From Lachnospiraceae bacterium (GTDB lineage: Bacteria > Bacillota > Clostridia > Lachnospirales > Lachnospiraceae): a stretch of 13,023 nucleotides of DNA. Below are positions 7,275 through 13,023 of the stretch, piece by piece. Position 1 is the stretch's first letter, and the number at the start of each line of letters is the position of its first letter. The notes beneath the pieces were generated by a model. It saw only the letters and a list, made by a program, of their open reading frames with translations. It did not search any database and had not been told where the DNA came from. The position numbers were made by a program, and so were the translations under genes. The DNA is taken from the NCBI GenBank assembly GCA_900771995.1, contig CAAGQC010000065.1, positions 1 to 13,023 of the forward strand, given 5' to 3'.

Positions 7275-7293
7275 AGTCTATATCTTATCGACC
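7275..7293 (-). promoter_or_regulatory. Operator-like site 1, over the promoter
   Basis: Read on the minus strand this 19-bp site is GGTCGATAAGATATAGACT. It matches the second site at 15 of 19 positions, in inverted orientation. It lies between and on the -35 and -10 elements of the blaI promoter. BlaI is the likely ligand, by position only; the sequence differs from the classic TACA/TGTA BlaI box. Confidence 0.6.
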
Positions 7294-7303
7294 CATTTGT
7301 CAA
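7277..7303 (-). promoter_or_regulatory. Promoter of the blaI-M56 operon
   Basis: On the minus strand TTGACA (7298-7303) is followed by TATAGA (7277-7282) at 15 bp, or TAGACT at 17 bp. The start point would be near 7268, giving a leader of about 140 nt before blaI. An operator-like repeat covers the spacer and the -10, so repressor binding would block polymerase. Confidence 0.65.
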
Positions 7304-7321
7304 GTTCTTATTTTCCTGAAA

Positions 7322-7861
7322 TTATCGGCTCTTCGGGCATCCGCTGCAGCTTCCGCAGCCGCCCTGCACTGCCTGTGCCGTAAGATCAAAAGGTGTGGTC
7401 ACCAGACAGATTGCCTGAGAGGAAATTCCCTCTCCGCTGCCGGTAAATCCCAGTCCTTCCTCCGTGGTAGCCTTCACATTGACCTGTCCGATATCGATCA
7501 ATAATGCCTTCGCGATATTTTCCCGCATGGTATCGATATGGGGGCGCATCTTCGGTGCCTGCGCGATGATCGTTGCATCGATATTTTCAATGAAGACATG
7601 GTTCTCTTCCAGCAGCTCTCCCACTTTTTCCAATAATTTTATGGAAGAAATGCCCTTATAAGCGGGATCCGTATCCGGGAAATGTTTCCCGATGTCTCCC
7701 AACGCCGCTGCTCCCAACAGCGCATCCATGATCGCATGGAGCAGGACATCCGCATCCGAATGTCCCAAAAGTCCCTTTTCATAAGGTATTTTCACGCCGC
7801 CGATGATGAGGTCTCTTCCCTCCACCAGACGGTGTACGTCATATCCCATTCCGATTCTCAT
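7322..7861 (-). CDS. ispF: 2-C-methyl-D-erythritol 2,4-cyclodiphosphate synthase with cysteine-rich tail
   Basis: IspF cyclises CDP-ME-2-phosphate to MEcPP in the MEP route to isoprenoids. I chose the ATG at 7859-7861 because it puts the metal ligands at Asp8, His10 and His42, exactly as in E. coli, and has GGAAAGG eight bases upstream. Visible motifs are GYDVHRL (6-12), LLGHSDADVLLHA (31-43), DIGKHFPDTD (56-65) and TTEEGLGFTGSGEGISSQA (132-150). The enzyme core ends near residue 158. A further 20 or so residues finish with GGCGSCSGCPKSR, placing Cys at 169, 172 and 175. Most IspF proteins are about 155-160 residues, so the tail is an extra. The gene stands alone from ispD and follows a membrane protein gene. 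An upstream in-frame start at 8041 also exists but is less likely. Confidence 0.95.
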   Translation of the reverse strand: MRIGMGYDVHRLVEGRDLIIGGVKIPYEKGLLGHSDADVLLHAIMDALLGAAALGDIGKHFPDTDPAYKGISSIKLLEKVGELLEENHVFIENIDATIIAQAPKMRPHIDTMRENIAKALLIDIGQVNVKATTEEGLGFTGSGEGISSQAICLVTTPFDLTAQAVQGGCGSCSGCPKSR

Positions 7862-8021
7862 ACTTACAACCTTTCCGCAGACGTTGTTCTTTTTCAAAAA
7901 AGTACCGGCATCCCTGTGTCTCACCAGATTATCCAACCAGCCAGTCCCTAAGCCATTCTGTCCGGTTACGGCCAGCACCGGGTGCCAACAATGTCGTCTG
8001 CAATATTCTGAATCTCTGTCC
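7862..8021 (-). other. Intergenic stretch between the membrane protein gene and ispF; open in the ispF frame
   Basis: These 160 bases separate the two genes. The ispF frame stays open through them, back to an ATG at 8041 that overlaps the end of the upstream gene, and would add 60 residues including PVLAVTGQNGLGTGWLDNLV. I do not recognise this as a domain. The stretch has no strong promoter or terminator; a small GCACCCGGTGC inverted repeat is present. It could be a decayed gene end, a leader or chance. Confidence 0.4.
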
Positions 8022-9626
8022 TTATTTTCTTGCCACAGCACAATCCATCAGATCCTCTTTGCTGTCGAATACATAGACCGTATAACTGCCGTCCTCATAC
8101 ACCTTTTCGCCCTGTTTCAGCGCCGGTGCCGATGCGTATTCCGTACATTCCTCCGCCGTCAGAAGCAGGAACGTCTCCCCGACATGATACCCTTCTTCAT
8201 AATATTTCATGGGCGAAGACCACTTGAAATATTCCAGATGCTCAGGATCTCCGATGTTACCGATCTCCACCTCGCCATTCGTAAGTTCCGTAATGATATT
8301 GGCATTATTATAAGTAGCAAAGCCGAAATCATACCCGTTTTCCGCAAGGAACTCCGCCACGGGGCGCTTTGTCTCGTTCTTGTCCACCGACAGGAAAGAC
8401 ATCACCGTTTTGCCCGTTCCGAGGAACAGACAGATCGTAAGCAGCGCCGTCACCGCCAGACGGTCGAAGGGCAGCCTTTCCTCTTCCAGATAAAAACACA
8501 ATACCGGCAGCACGAAAATAAAGATCGTGATATAATACCGCGGCACCATGGTACTGGTGGTGAAAATAAACACAAACAGATTCAGCACGAAGCTGACCTT
8601 TAAAAAGAGGGTGATCAGGCTGCGGAAGCCACGTCTGTGTGCTTTACCGCTTTTCACCGTAACGTATCCGTAGATTCCCAGCATTACGAAAGCCGCCATG
8701 GTCACAACACCCCGCAGGGATAAAAAGCCCTTGTCGGGAATATAACCAAAGAGCATCAGCAGACACCCCACCGCATTCTGGATCCGGTCAAACAACACCC
8801 CATGGTACAAAGCGATGAAATTCGTTGCGCCATAGGTCTGGAACACATATTTATGGCTGATCCAGACCACATTGATGCCGTAGCCTGCCACCGCAAAAAA
8901 TGCTCCCACCAGACTGTAGAGAAAATAGCGCATCTCCGCCGTAGGCAGCATTGCCCGAAAATGCTCCTTTGTCATCGCCCCGCGAAAGCTTTGGAATTCC
9001 TCTCCGCCCAGCAGCCAGAAAAAGGAGGTCAGTACCAACGGACACTGTAATGCCAGCAGATAACGCACGCCGGACATTCCACAGACCATGGCCAGAAGTA
9101 CATAGAATATCCACAGGATGACTTTACGTTTTGCACCGTACTCTCCGCTGCCCAGCCGCAGATACATGCCGAAAAACCACAACACCAGGATCACATGGGA
9201 CATGTAGGTATTGCCCATCTGCATGTGCGTCATCATGGTCTCGGAAAAGGGCAGAAGCAACAGGCAGGAGCTTAACACCGTAAGTCCCCTGGATACCTTC
9301 AACGGTTTCATAAAGTAATAATAGGAAGCCAGCATCAGCCCGTAAAATACCAGATTCGTGATCGTGCGGATCACATGCCAGTTATTGCAGATCCGAAACA
9401 ACGGTCCCATGATCAGCTGTGTATACAGCACACGGAATTCCGTGGAATAGTACCAGTTTGTCGTGGAAATCAGGCGATGCTCCCCCGCAAGGATCCGGGA
9501 GAAGATCATCTCTGCCGCCATATCGGAATCCAGCCAGTGATCCTGACTGATGATATTAAGTCCCAACAGGAGCAGAAGTGTGGCTCCCAGCAGGATATAA
9601 GGTATCTGTTTTTTCAGTGTTTTCAT
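8022..9626 (-). CDS. Polytopic membrane protein, GT-C glycosyltransferase-like
   Basis: This 534-residue protein has about ten hydrophobic segments, for example at 9-25, 90-105, 115-127, 141-156, 168-186, 193-206, 234-255, 307-322, 342-357, 364-379 and 389-403. After the first helix comes HWLDSDMAAEMIF, with an Asp-x-Asp pair at 33/35. In GT-C fold enzymes such as ArnT, PMT and GT39/GT83 relatives, an acidic pair in the first outer loop is catalytic. The last 125 residues are soluble and include YNNANIITELTNGEV, which resembles the C-terminal periplasmic part of some GT-C proteins. I cannot name a substrate; a lipid-linked sugar transferase or surface-polymer enzyme is inferred, with modest confidence. 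The ATG at 9626 has GAGAGG upstream. Its own promoter lies just ahead, and ispF follows 160 bp later. Confidence 0.75.
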   Translation of the reverse strand: MKTLKKQIPYILLGATLLLLLGLNIISQDHWLDSDMAAEMIFSRILAGEHRLISTTNWYYSTEFRVLYTQLIMGPLFRICNNWHVIRTITNLVFYGLMLASYYYFMKPLKVSRGLTVLSSCLLLLPFSETMMTHMQMGNTYMSHVILVLWFFGMYLRLGSGEYGAKRKVILWIFYVLLAMVCGMSGVRYLLALQCPLVLTSFFWLLGGEEFQSFRGAMTKEHFRAMLPTAEMRYFLYSLVGAFFAVAGYGINVVWISHKYVFQTYGATNFIALYHGVLFDRIQNAVGCLLMLFGYIPDKGFLSLRGVVTMAAFVMLGIYGYVTVKSGKAHRRGFRSLITLFLKVSFVLNLFVFIFTTSTMVPRYYITIFIFVLPVLCFYLEEERLPFDRLAVTALLTICLFLGTGKTVMSFLSVDKNETKRPVAEFLAENGYDFGFATYNNANIITELTNGEVEIGNIGDPEHLEYFKWSSPMKYYEEGYHVGETFLLLTAEECTEYASAPALKQGEKVYEDGSYTVYVFDSKEDLMDCAVARK

Positions 9627-9667
9627 ACCGCAGACCTCTCTGAATTATGCCTATCTGTTCTTTCCTA

Positions 9668-9696
9668 ACTATACACGATTTGCCGCGAAAGCACAA
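9668..9696 (-). promoter_or_regulatory. Possible promoter of the GT-C-like gene
   Basis: Minus-strand TATAGT (9668-9673) is preceded at 17 bp by TTGTGC (9691-9696). The -10 is good and the -35 weak. The -35 lies within the hairpin described in the next entry, about 35 bp past the helicase stop codon. Confidence 0.45.
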
Positions 9697-9715
9697 CTGC
9701 GGCTTTTGCGGCAAA
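9679..9715. terminator. Hairpin after the helicase gene, without a T-run
   Basis: TTTGCCGC (9679-9686) pairs with GCGGCAAA (9708-9715). After one mismatch, AAAGC pairs with GCTTT around a nine-base loop, so 13 pairs in all. The position 23 bp past the helicase stop suggests a 3' end or terminator. The minus-strand sequence after it (TCGTGTATAG) is not T-rich, so it may act as an mRNA-stability structure instead. Confidence 0.5.
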
Positions 9716-9737
9716 CCCATAAAATTCCTCAATAAAA

Positions 9738-11462
9738 TTAAGATCTCTTTCTCTTGGGGAAGCTGTTGCCGATGCCCGGCTCTTCCCGTTTCTTTCTCTT
9801 TTTTGCTTCTCTCTCGGCTCTGTCTCCGGAGTATTTGCGGTCCGCTGTCTTTTTATCACGGCCGCCCCATTTTCTTCCGTCCTCACGGTTCTCATCTCTG
9901 CGGCGTCTTCTGTCCTCGCCGGAACCGGTGCTGCCGTCCTCTCTGCGGTCTCTGTCACCACGGCCGAATCTTCTGCGTTCTCCGTCTTCACGGCCATACT
10001 TTCTTCTGCCGTCTCCTCTGCTGAAACCGCGGCCTTCGCCATCACCTCTGCCGAAGCGTCCCTTCTCCCCGAAACGTCCACGACGCTGTACATAGTCGTC
10101 TGCAGCGATCTCCTCGCCCTTGTCGCCTACCTGGAATTTCAGCATGGCCGCTGCCAGATCCAGTGCATCACAGCCTTCCTCTTCCATTTTCCGCTGTAAG
10201 AAGCTCTTCATCAGCTCGATGTCTTCATGCTCATGCAGTTCCCATGCCTTATTCAGATACTTATCCGCCTTTGCTTTCAGTACCTTTGCGGCACCGGGAA
10301 GCTTTTTCTCCGTAATGGTGGTATGGCAGACTCTCTCGATCTCACGGATCTTGTAGATTTCCCTGCTGTTGGCAAAAGTAAAGGATCTGCCCTTTCTGCC
10401 GGCACGGCCGGTTCTGCCGATACGGTGCACATAATACTCGATATCCTGCGGAATATCGTAATTGATGACAGCTTCCACATCATCCACATCAATACCTCTG
10501 GCTGCCACATCCGTAGCGATCAGGATACTGGTTCCACCGTTACGAAAACGCTTCATGACCGCGTCACGCTGCGCCTGGGACAGATCTCCATGCAGTCCTT
10601 CCGCCTGGAATCCCTGCTCCTTTAATAAATCCGACAGCTCGTCCACCTTTTTCTTCGTATTACAAAAGATCAGGGTCAGCTTCGGCTGATAATACTCTAA
10701 CAGTCTTACGCAGGCGGCATCCTTGTCCTGATTTTTCACACGGTAGAATTTCTGGGATACCAGGGGAATGGTCAGCTCCTGCGCTGCCACCTTTACTAAT
10801 TTCGCATCGTTCTGGAAACGGTCTGTGATCTCCAGGATCGGCTTCGGCATGGTCGCGGAGAACAGAGCGGTCTGGTGCTCTCCGGGGATCTGACCAAGGA
10901 TCAGCTCCATATCCTCACGGAAGCCCATGTTGAGCATCTCATCCGCTTCATCCAGTACCACCATGTTCACCAGATCCAGCTTAATGGTGCGTCTGCGCAT
11001 ATGGTCCATGACACGTCCTGGGGTTCCCACGATGATCTGCACGCCCCGCAGTCCCGCGATCTGACGGCTGATATCCTGTCCGCCGTAGACCGGCAGCACC
11101 TTAATGCCGTGCATGTATTTTGCGATCTTCCGCAGTTCTTCCGCTGCCTGGATCGCCAGTTCTCTGGTGGGGCACAAGATAATGGTCTGTAACTTTTTCA
11201 CATCCGGATTGATGTGCTGGATCGCCGGAATGCCGAATGCAGCAGTCTTGCCCGTTCCGGTCTGTGCCTGTCCGATAATGTCCTCACCCTGTAATAAATA
11301 GGGAATCGCCTGCTCCTGGATCGGAGACAGCTTCTCAAAACCCATCTCACGAATCGCACGGACGATACGGTTATCCAACAACGGCTCGATCGATGCGATA
11401 CCGTCCTGCTCCTTTACCTCTTCTACTTTTTCCACTTCTTCATTTTCCAAAAAATAACTCAC
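9738..11462 (-). CDS. DEAD-box ATP-dependent RNA helicase (CshA/DeaD type)
   Basis: This 574-residue helicase unwinds structured RNA in ribosome assembly, mRNA decay and cold adaptation. The Q motif is at about 41-49 (GFEKLSPIQ), Walker A AQTGTGKT at 66-73, PTRELA 98-103, GTPGR 146-150, DEAD 171-174, SAT 202-204, ARGIDV 321-326 and HRIGRTGRAG 346-355. An accessory helical part follows, and residues 458-574 form a highly charged Arg/Gly/Asp tail typical of RNA-binding extensions. The start is GTG at 11460-11462: AAAGGAG sits six bases upstream and the next residues SYFLENEEVEKVEEV are acidic. The gene stands alone, divergent from the DUF362 gene. Its leader contains a terminator-like hairpin, suggesting attenuation. 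CshA and DeaD paralogues are hard to separate here, so I give no symbol. Confidence 0.96.
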   Translation of the reverse strand: MSYFLENEEVEKVEEVKEQDGIASIEPLLDNRIVRAIREMGFEKLSPIQEQAIPYLLQGEDIIGQAQTGTGKTAAFGIPAIQHINPDVKKLQTIILCPTRELAIQAAEELRKIAKYMHGIKVLPVYGGQDISRQIAGLRGVQIIVGTPGRVMDHMRRRTIKLDLVNMVVLDEADEMLNMGFREDMELILGQIPGEHQTALFSATMPKPILEITDRFQNDAKLVKVAAQELTIPLVSQKFYRVKNQDKDAACVRLLEYYQPKLTLIFCNTKKKVDELSDLLKEQGFQAEGLHGDLSQAQRDAVMKRFRNGGTSILIATDVAARGIDVDDVEAVINYDIPQDIEYYVHRIGRTGRAGRKGRSFTFANSREIYKIREIERVCHTTITEKKLPGAAKVLKAKADKYLNKAWELHEHEDIELMKSFLQRKMEEEGCDALDLAAAMLKFQVGDKGEEIAADDYVQRRGRFGEKGRFGRGDGEGRGFSRGDGRRKYGREDGERRRFGRGDRDRREDGSTGSGEDRRRRRDENREDGRKWGGRDKKTADRKYSGDRAEREAKKRKKREEPGIGNSFPKRKRS

Positions 11463-11482
11463 AAAATACTCCTTTTTAGCAC

Positions 11483-11519
11483 AAAAAAAGAAATCATTGC
11501 GATGCGCTTCTGATTTCTT
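11483..11519 (-). terminator. Terminator-like attenuator in the helicase leader
   Basis: On the minus strand AAGAAATCA (9 bp) pairs with TGATTTCTT, and inside it GCG pairs with CGC around a CAT loop. The 3' arm runs directly into a seven-base T-run (11483-11489). It lies between the promoter and the ribosome binding site of the helicase, 21 bp before the GTG. No gene upstream transcribes in this direction, so it cannot be another gene's terminator. Confidence 0.65.
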
Positions 11520-11544
11520 CCATCAAATCTCAACAACATTTCGT

Positions 11545-11573
11545 AGTATAGCACGGAAGCATTGAAAAAACAA
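11545..11573 (-). promoter_or_regulatory. Promoter of the DEAD-box helicase gene
   Basis: Minus-strand TTGTTT (11568-11573), 17 bp, then TATACT (11545-11550), with a TGC just before it that makes an extended -10. Transcription should begin near 11538, leaving about 76 nt of leader containing the hairpin. Confidence 0.7.
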
Positions 11574-11590
11574 GTAAATTCATGTACTAT
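11562..11590 (+). promoter_or_regulatory. Probable promoter of the DUF362 gene
   Basis: TTGAAA (11562-11567) is followed after 17 bp by TACTAT (11585-11590). The -35 directly abuts the helicase -35 on the other strand, so the two promoters are back to back. The gene has AGAGGT a few bases before its ATG at 11620. Confidence 0.5.
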
Positions 11591-11619
11591 ATAGAAAATA
11601 AACCACTTTAGAGGTCATT

Positions 11620-12735
11620 ATGATACAGACATTACACATCGTACCGGAATATAACGAAGAACTGATCTATCCCGCCATCTGCAAAAGTATGGAGGCTTTG
11701 AACATCGCCGCAGACTTGCGCCCGGAGATGAAGATCGTCATCAAGCCGAATCTCGTCATGGCGAAATCCCCGGATTTTCCCGCCACGACCCACCCTCTGG
11801 TCATAAAAGCTGTGATCAGGTGGCTGCGAGAGCAGGGCATGCAGCACATCACCATTGCGGAAAGTTCCGGCGGTCTCTACAATGCCGAAGCCATGAAACA
11901 CGTATATCACGTATGCGGCATGGATACTCTGGGCGAAGGTGCTGAACTCAACATGGACTTTTCCGCACAGACCGTAAATTGTCCGGCAGGATTTAAAAAT
12001 CACAGTTTCCACCTGATCACTCCTATCGTGGAAGCCGATTATATCATTAATATCTGTAAACTGAAGACCCATGCCATGACCGGCTATTCCGGCGGCATCA
12101 AGAATCTCTTCGGCACCATCCCCGGTCTGGAAAAGCCCCAGATGCACTACCGCTGGCCGGAGATCGAAGATTTCTCCAACATGCTCTTAGAACTGGCTCA
12201 GACCGTAGCTCCCAATCTCACCGTCATTGACGCCATTGATGCCATGGAGGGTAACGGTCCCACCGGCGGCACTTCGCATCCTTTGCATATGCTGCTGGCG
12301 GCAAAAGATTTCTATACCCAGGACTGCTTCGCCGCAAAACTTATGGGATTAGAACCTACAGAGATCGTCATGCTGCGTCAGGCACTGGAAAAAGGTCTGG
12401 CTCGCCCTAAGGAGTTGGCGCTTGTGGGAGATCCGGTTCCGGAAGGCTTATCTCCTTTTCAGAAGCCGGATACCATAAAATTAGATTTTACCAACGGTGT
12501 GCCGAAATTTTTACGCAAGCCTTTCATGTTCGTGGCTTCCCGACTGTTGAAATCCTATCCGCAGCTGACCCCGGAGAAATGCGTGGGATGCGGAAAATGT
12601 GCGGAAAGCTGTCCGGCACATGTCATCAGAATCGAAAATCGCAAGGCGAAATTCAAGAGAAAAGGCTGCATCTCCTGCTTCTGTTGTCAGGAAATGTGTC
12701 CCATGAAGGCTATCAGTGTAAAGAAAGCCCTGTAA
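11620..12735 (+). CDS. DUF362 protein with C-terminal 2[4Fe-4S] ferredoxin domain
   Basis: This 371-residue protein combines a DUF362 region (about 1-290) with a bacterial-type ferredoxin domain. The DUF362 part shows KIVIKPNLVMAKSPD (38-52), THP at 57-59, ICKLKTHAMTGYSGGIKNLFG (145-165) and VIDAIDAMEGNGPTGG (202-217), all typical of this family. The ferredoxin part has CVGCGKCAESCP (321-332) and CISCFCCQEMCP (350-361), giving two complete CxxCxxCxxxCP cluster motifs plus an extra Cys355. Such proteins are widespread in anaerobic Firmicutes. Their reaction is not established, though an electron-transfer or redox role is likely. It has no signal peptide or membrane segment. It is a single gene, divergent from the helicase and followed by a tRNA cluster. 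The confidence is for the family, not a function. Confidence 0.93.
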   Translation: MIQTLHIVPEYNEELIYPAICKSMEALNIAADLRPEMKIVIKPNLVMAKSPDFPATTHPLVIKAVIRWLREQGMQHITIAESSGGLYNAEAMKHVYHVCGMDTLGEGAELNMDFSAQTVNCPAGFKNHSFHLITPIVEADYIINICKLKTHAMTGYSGGIKNLFGTIPGLEKPQMHYRWPEIEDFSNMLLELAQTVAPNLTVIDAIDAMEGNGPTGGTSHPLHMLLAAKDFYTQDCFAAKLMGLEPTEIVMLRQALEKGLARPKELALVGDPVPEGLSPFQKPDTIKLDFTNGVPKFLRKPFMFVASRLLKSYPQLTPEKCVGCGKCAESCPAHVIRIENRKAKFKRKGCISCFCCQEMCPMKAISVKKAL

Positions 12736-12802
12736 TTTCCTGCTTTTTGCTATTATTGTTCTAATTGCATACAAAATTTTTACAAAAATATCAAAAAACG
12801 TG

Positions 12803-12831
12803 TTGACAAAGTGGGACACGCATTGTATACT
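12803..12831 (+). promoter_or_regulatory. Strong promoter of the tRNA cluster
   Basis: TTGACA (12803-12808), 17 bp, then TATACT (12826-12831). The stretch before it (about 12775-12799) is A/T-rich, as in UP elements of stable-RNA promoters. The tRNA-Val gene begins about 30 bp after the -10. Confidence 0.85.
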
Positions 12832-12841
12832 GAACAAGTCG

Positions 12842-12855
12842 GTTGCGAGAGCAAC
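12842..12855 (+). other. Small hairpin in the tRNA transcript leader
   Basis: GTTGC-GAGA-GCAAC forms a 5-bp stem closed by a GNRA-type tetraloop, immediately before the tRNA-Val 5' end. It may shape 5' processing by RNase P; that role is inference. Confidence 0.5.
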
Positions 12856-12860
12856 GAAAT

Positions 12861-12933
12861 GGAATCTTAGCTCAGCTGGGAGAGCATCTGCCTTACAAGC
12901 AGAGGGTCATAGGTTCGAGCCCTATAGGTTCCA
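12861..12933 (+). tRNA. tRNA-Val (anticodon UAC)
   Basis: The 73-nt gene folds as a full cloverleaf. Acceptor GGAATCT pairs with AGGTTCC, and A at 12933 is the discriminator. The D arm contains GCTC...GAGC. Anticodon stem TCTGC/GCAGA encloses CTTACAA, whose TAC reads GUN valine codons. The T arm is ATAGG-TTCGAGC-CCTAT. CCA is not encoded after the discriminator. Confidence 0.96.
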
Positions 12934-12935
12934 TT

Positions 12936-12949
12936 CCAACTTCGGTTGG
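12936..12949 (+). other. UUCG hairpin between the two tRNA genes
   Basis: CCAAC-TTCG-GTTGG makes a 5-bp stem with a very stable UUCG tetraloop. It lies three bases after tRNA-Val and six before tRNA-Met, where it could guide or protect processing ends. It is not followed by a T-run, so it is not a terminator. Confidence 0.55.
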
Positions 12950-12955
12950 TCATAT

Positions 12956-13023
12956 GGCGAGATAGCTCAGTTGGCTAGAGCATGCGGTTCATACCCGCAG
13001 TGTCGAGGGTTCGAATCCCCCTC
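12956..13023 (+). tRNA. tRNA-Met (anticodon CAU), 3' end cut by window edge
   Basis: Acceptor 5' strand GGCGAGA, D arm GCTC-AGTTGGCTA-GAGC, anticodon stem TGCGG/CCGCA around TTCATAC (anticodon CAT), and T arm GAGGG-TTCGAAT-CCCCC. The last TC begins the 3' acceptor strand. The T stem has an A-C mismatch at its second pair. The overall form fits elongator tRNA-Met; tRNA-Ile with a lysidine-modified CAU cannot be fully excluded. Confidence 0.9.

Noticed and set aside
7862..8041. IspF starting at the upstream ATG (8041)
   Set aside because: The internal ATG at 7861 gives the canonical Asp8/His10/His42 numbering and has a ribosome binding site.
7803..8603. 266-codon plus-strand open frame opposite ispF and the membrane protein
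   Set aside because: It spans the opposite strand of two recognisable genes and their gap, and the product has no recognisable domain.
9665..10093. 142-codon minus-strand open frame overlapping the helicase tail
   Set aside because: It is a frame-shifted reading of the repetitive RG-coding DNA, giving Ala/Glu/Thr-rich sequence with no ribosome binding site; the helicase frame carries the family motifs.
11632..12147. 171-codon minus-strand open frame opposite the DUF362 gene
   Set aside because: The plus-strand frame carries the conserved DUF362 motifs; this is its shadow.
1..13023. CRISPR arrays, insertion sequences, phage or toxin-antitoxin genes
   Set aside because: No spaced direct-repeat series, transposase motifs, integrase or phage structural genes were seen; the content is core chromosomal.

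Overview
The window looks like a chromosomal segment of a spore-forming Clostridia species, most likely a Lachnospiraceae-type gut anaerobe. The evidence is the start of a SigH-type sigma factor beside the conserved cysE-cysS-mrnC-rlmB cluster, a T-box leader, a DUF362/ferredoxin protein, clear AGGAGG-like ribosome binding sites, and roughly balanced base composition by eye. The family assignment is inference. Nothing in the sequence indicates phage, insertion sequences, CRISPR or plasmid functions.

Layout. From 1 to about 11.46 kb everything is on the minus strand. Read in the direction of transcription, the right-hand part holds a DEAD-box RNA helicase (GTG start at 11462, arginine/glycine-rich tail). 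Next come a polytopic GT-C-like membrane protein and IspF of the MEP isoprenoid pathway, which carries a short cysteine-rich tail. The middle holds a BlaI-type repressor with an M56 (BlaR1-like) membrane metalloprotease. The protease's C-terminal ectodomain of about 550 residues is not a recognisable penicillin-binding domain. The left part is a cysteine-responsive T-box leader followed by cysE, cysS, mrnC (mini-RNase III), rlmB and the beginning of sigH, cut by the window edge. On the plus strand, divergent from the helicase, is a DUF362 protein with a C-terminal pair of 4Fe-4S motifs. It is followed by a tRNA promoter, tRNA-Val(UAC) and a truncated tRNA-Met(CAU).

How the parts work together. 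The left block couples cysteine synthesis (CysE), cysteine charging (CysS), RNA maturation and modification (MrnC, RlmB) and the entry-to-sporulation sigma factor in one direction. It sits under a tRNA-Cys-sensing switch with a TGC specifier. The BlaI/M56 pair should be self-regulating: two inverted copies of a 19-bp pseudo-palindrome lie on and just downstream of its promoter. Its inducer is unknown because the usual beta-lactam sensor domain is not visible. The helicase has a promoter and then a compact terminator-like hairpin with a T-run before its ribosome binding site, which suggests leader attenuation. The helicase and the DUF362 gene fire from abutting divergent promoters.

Most of the window is ordinary core chromosome. 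The most interesting points are the helicase leader attenuator, the unknown sensor domain and paired operators of the BlaI/M56 system, the cysteine-rich IspF tail, and the CysE coiled-coil extension.
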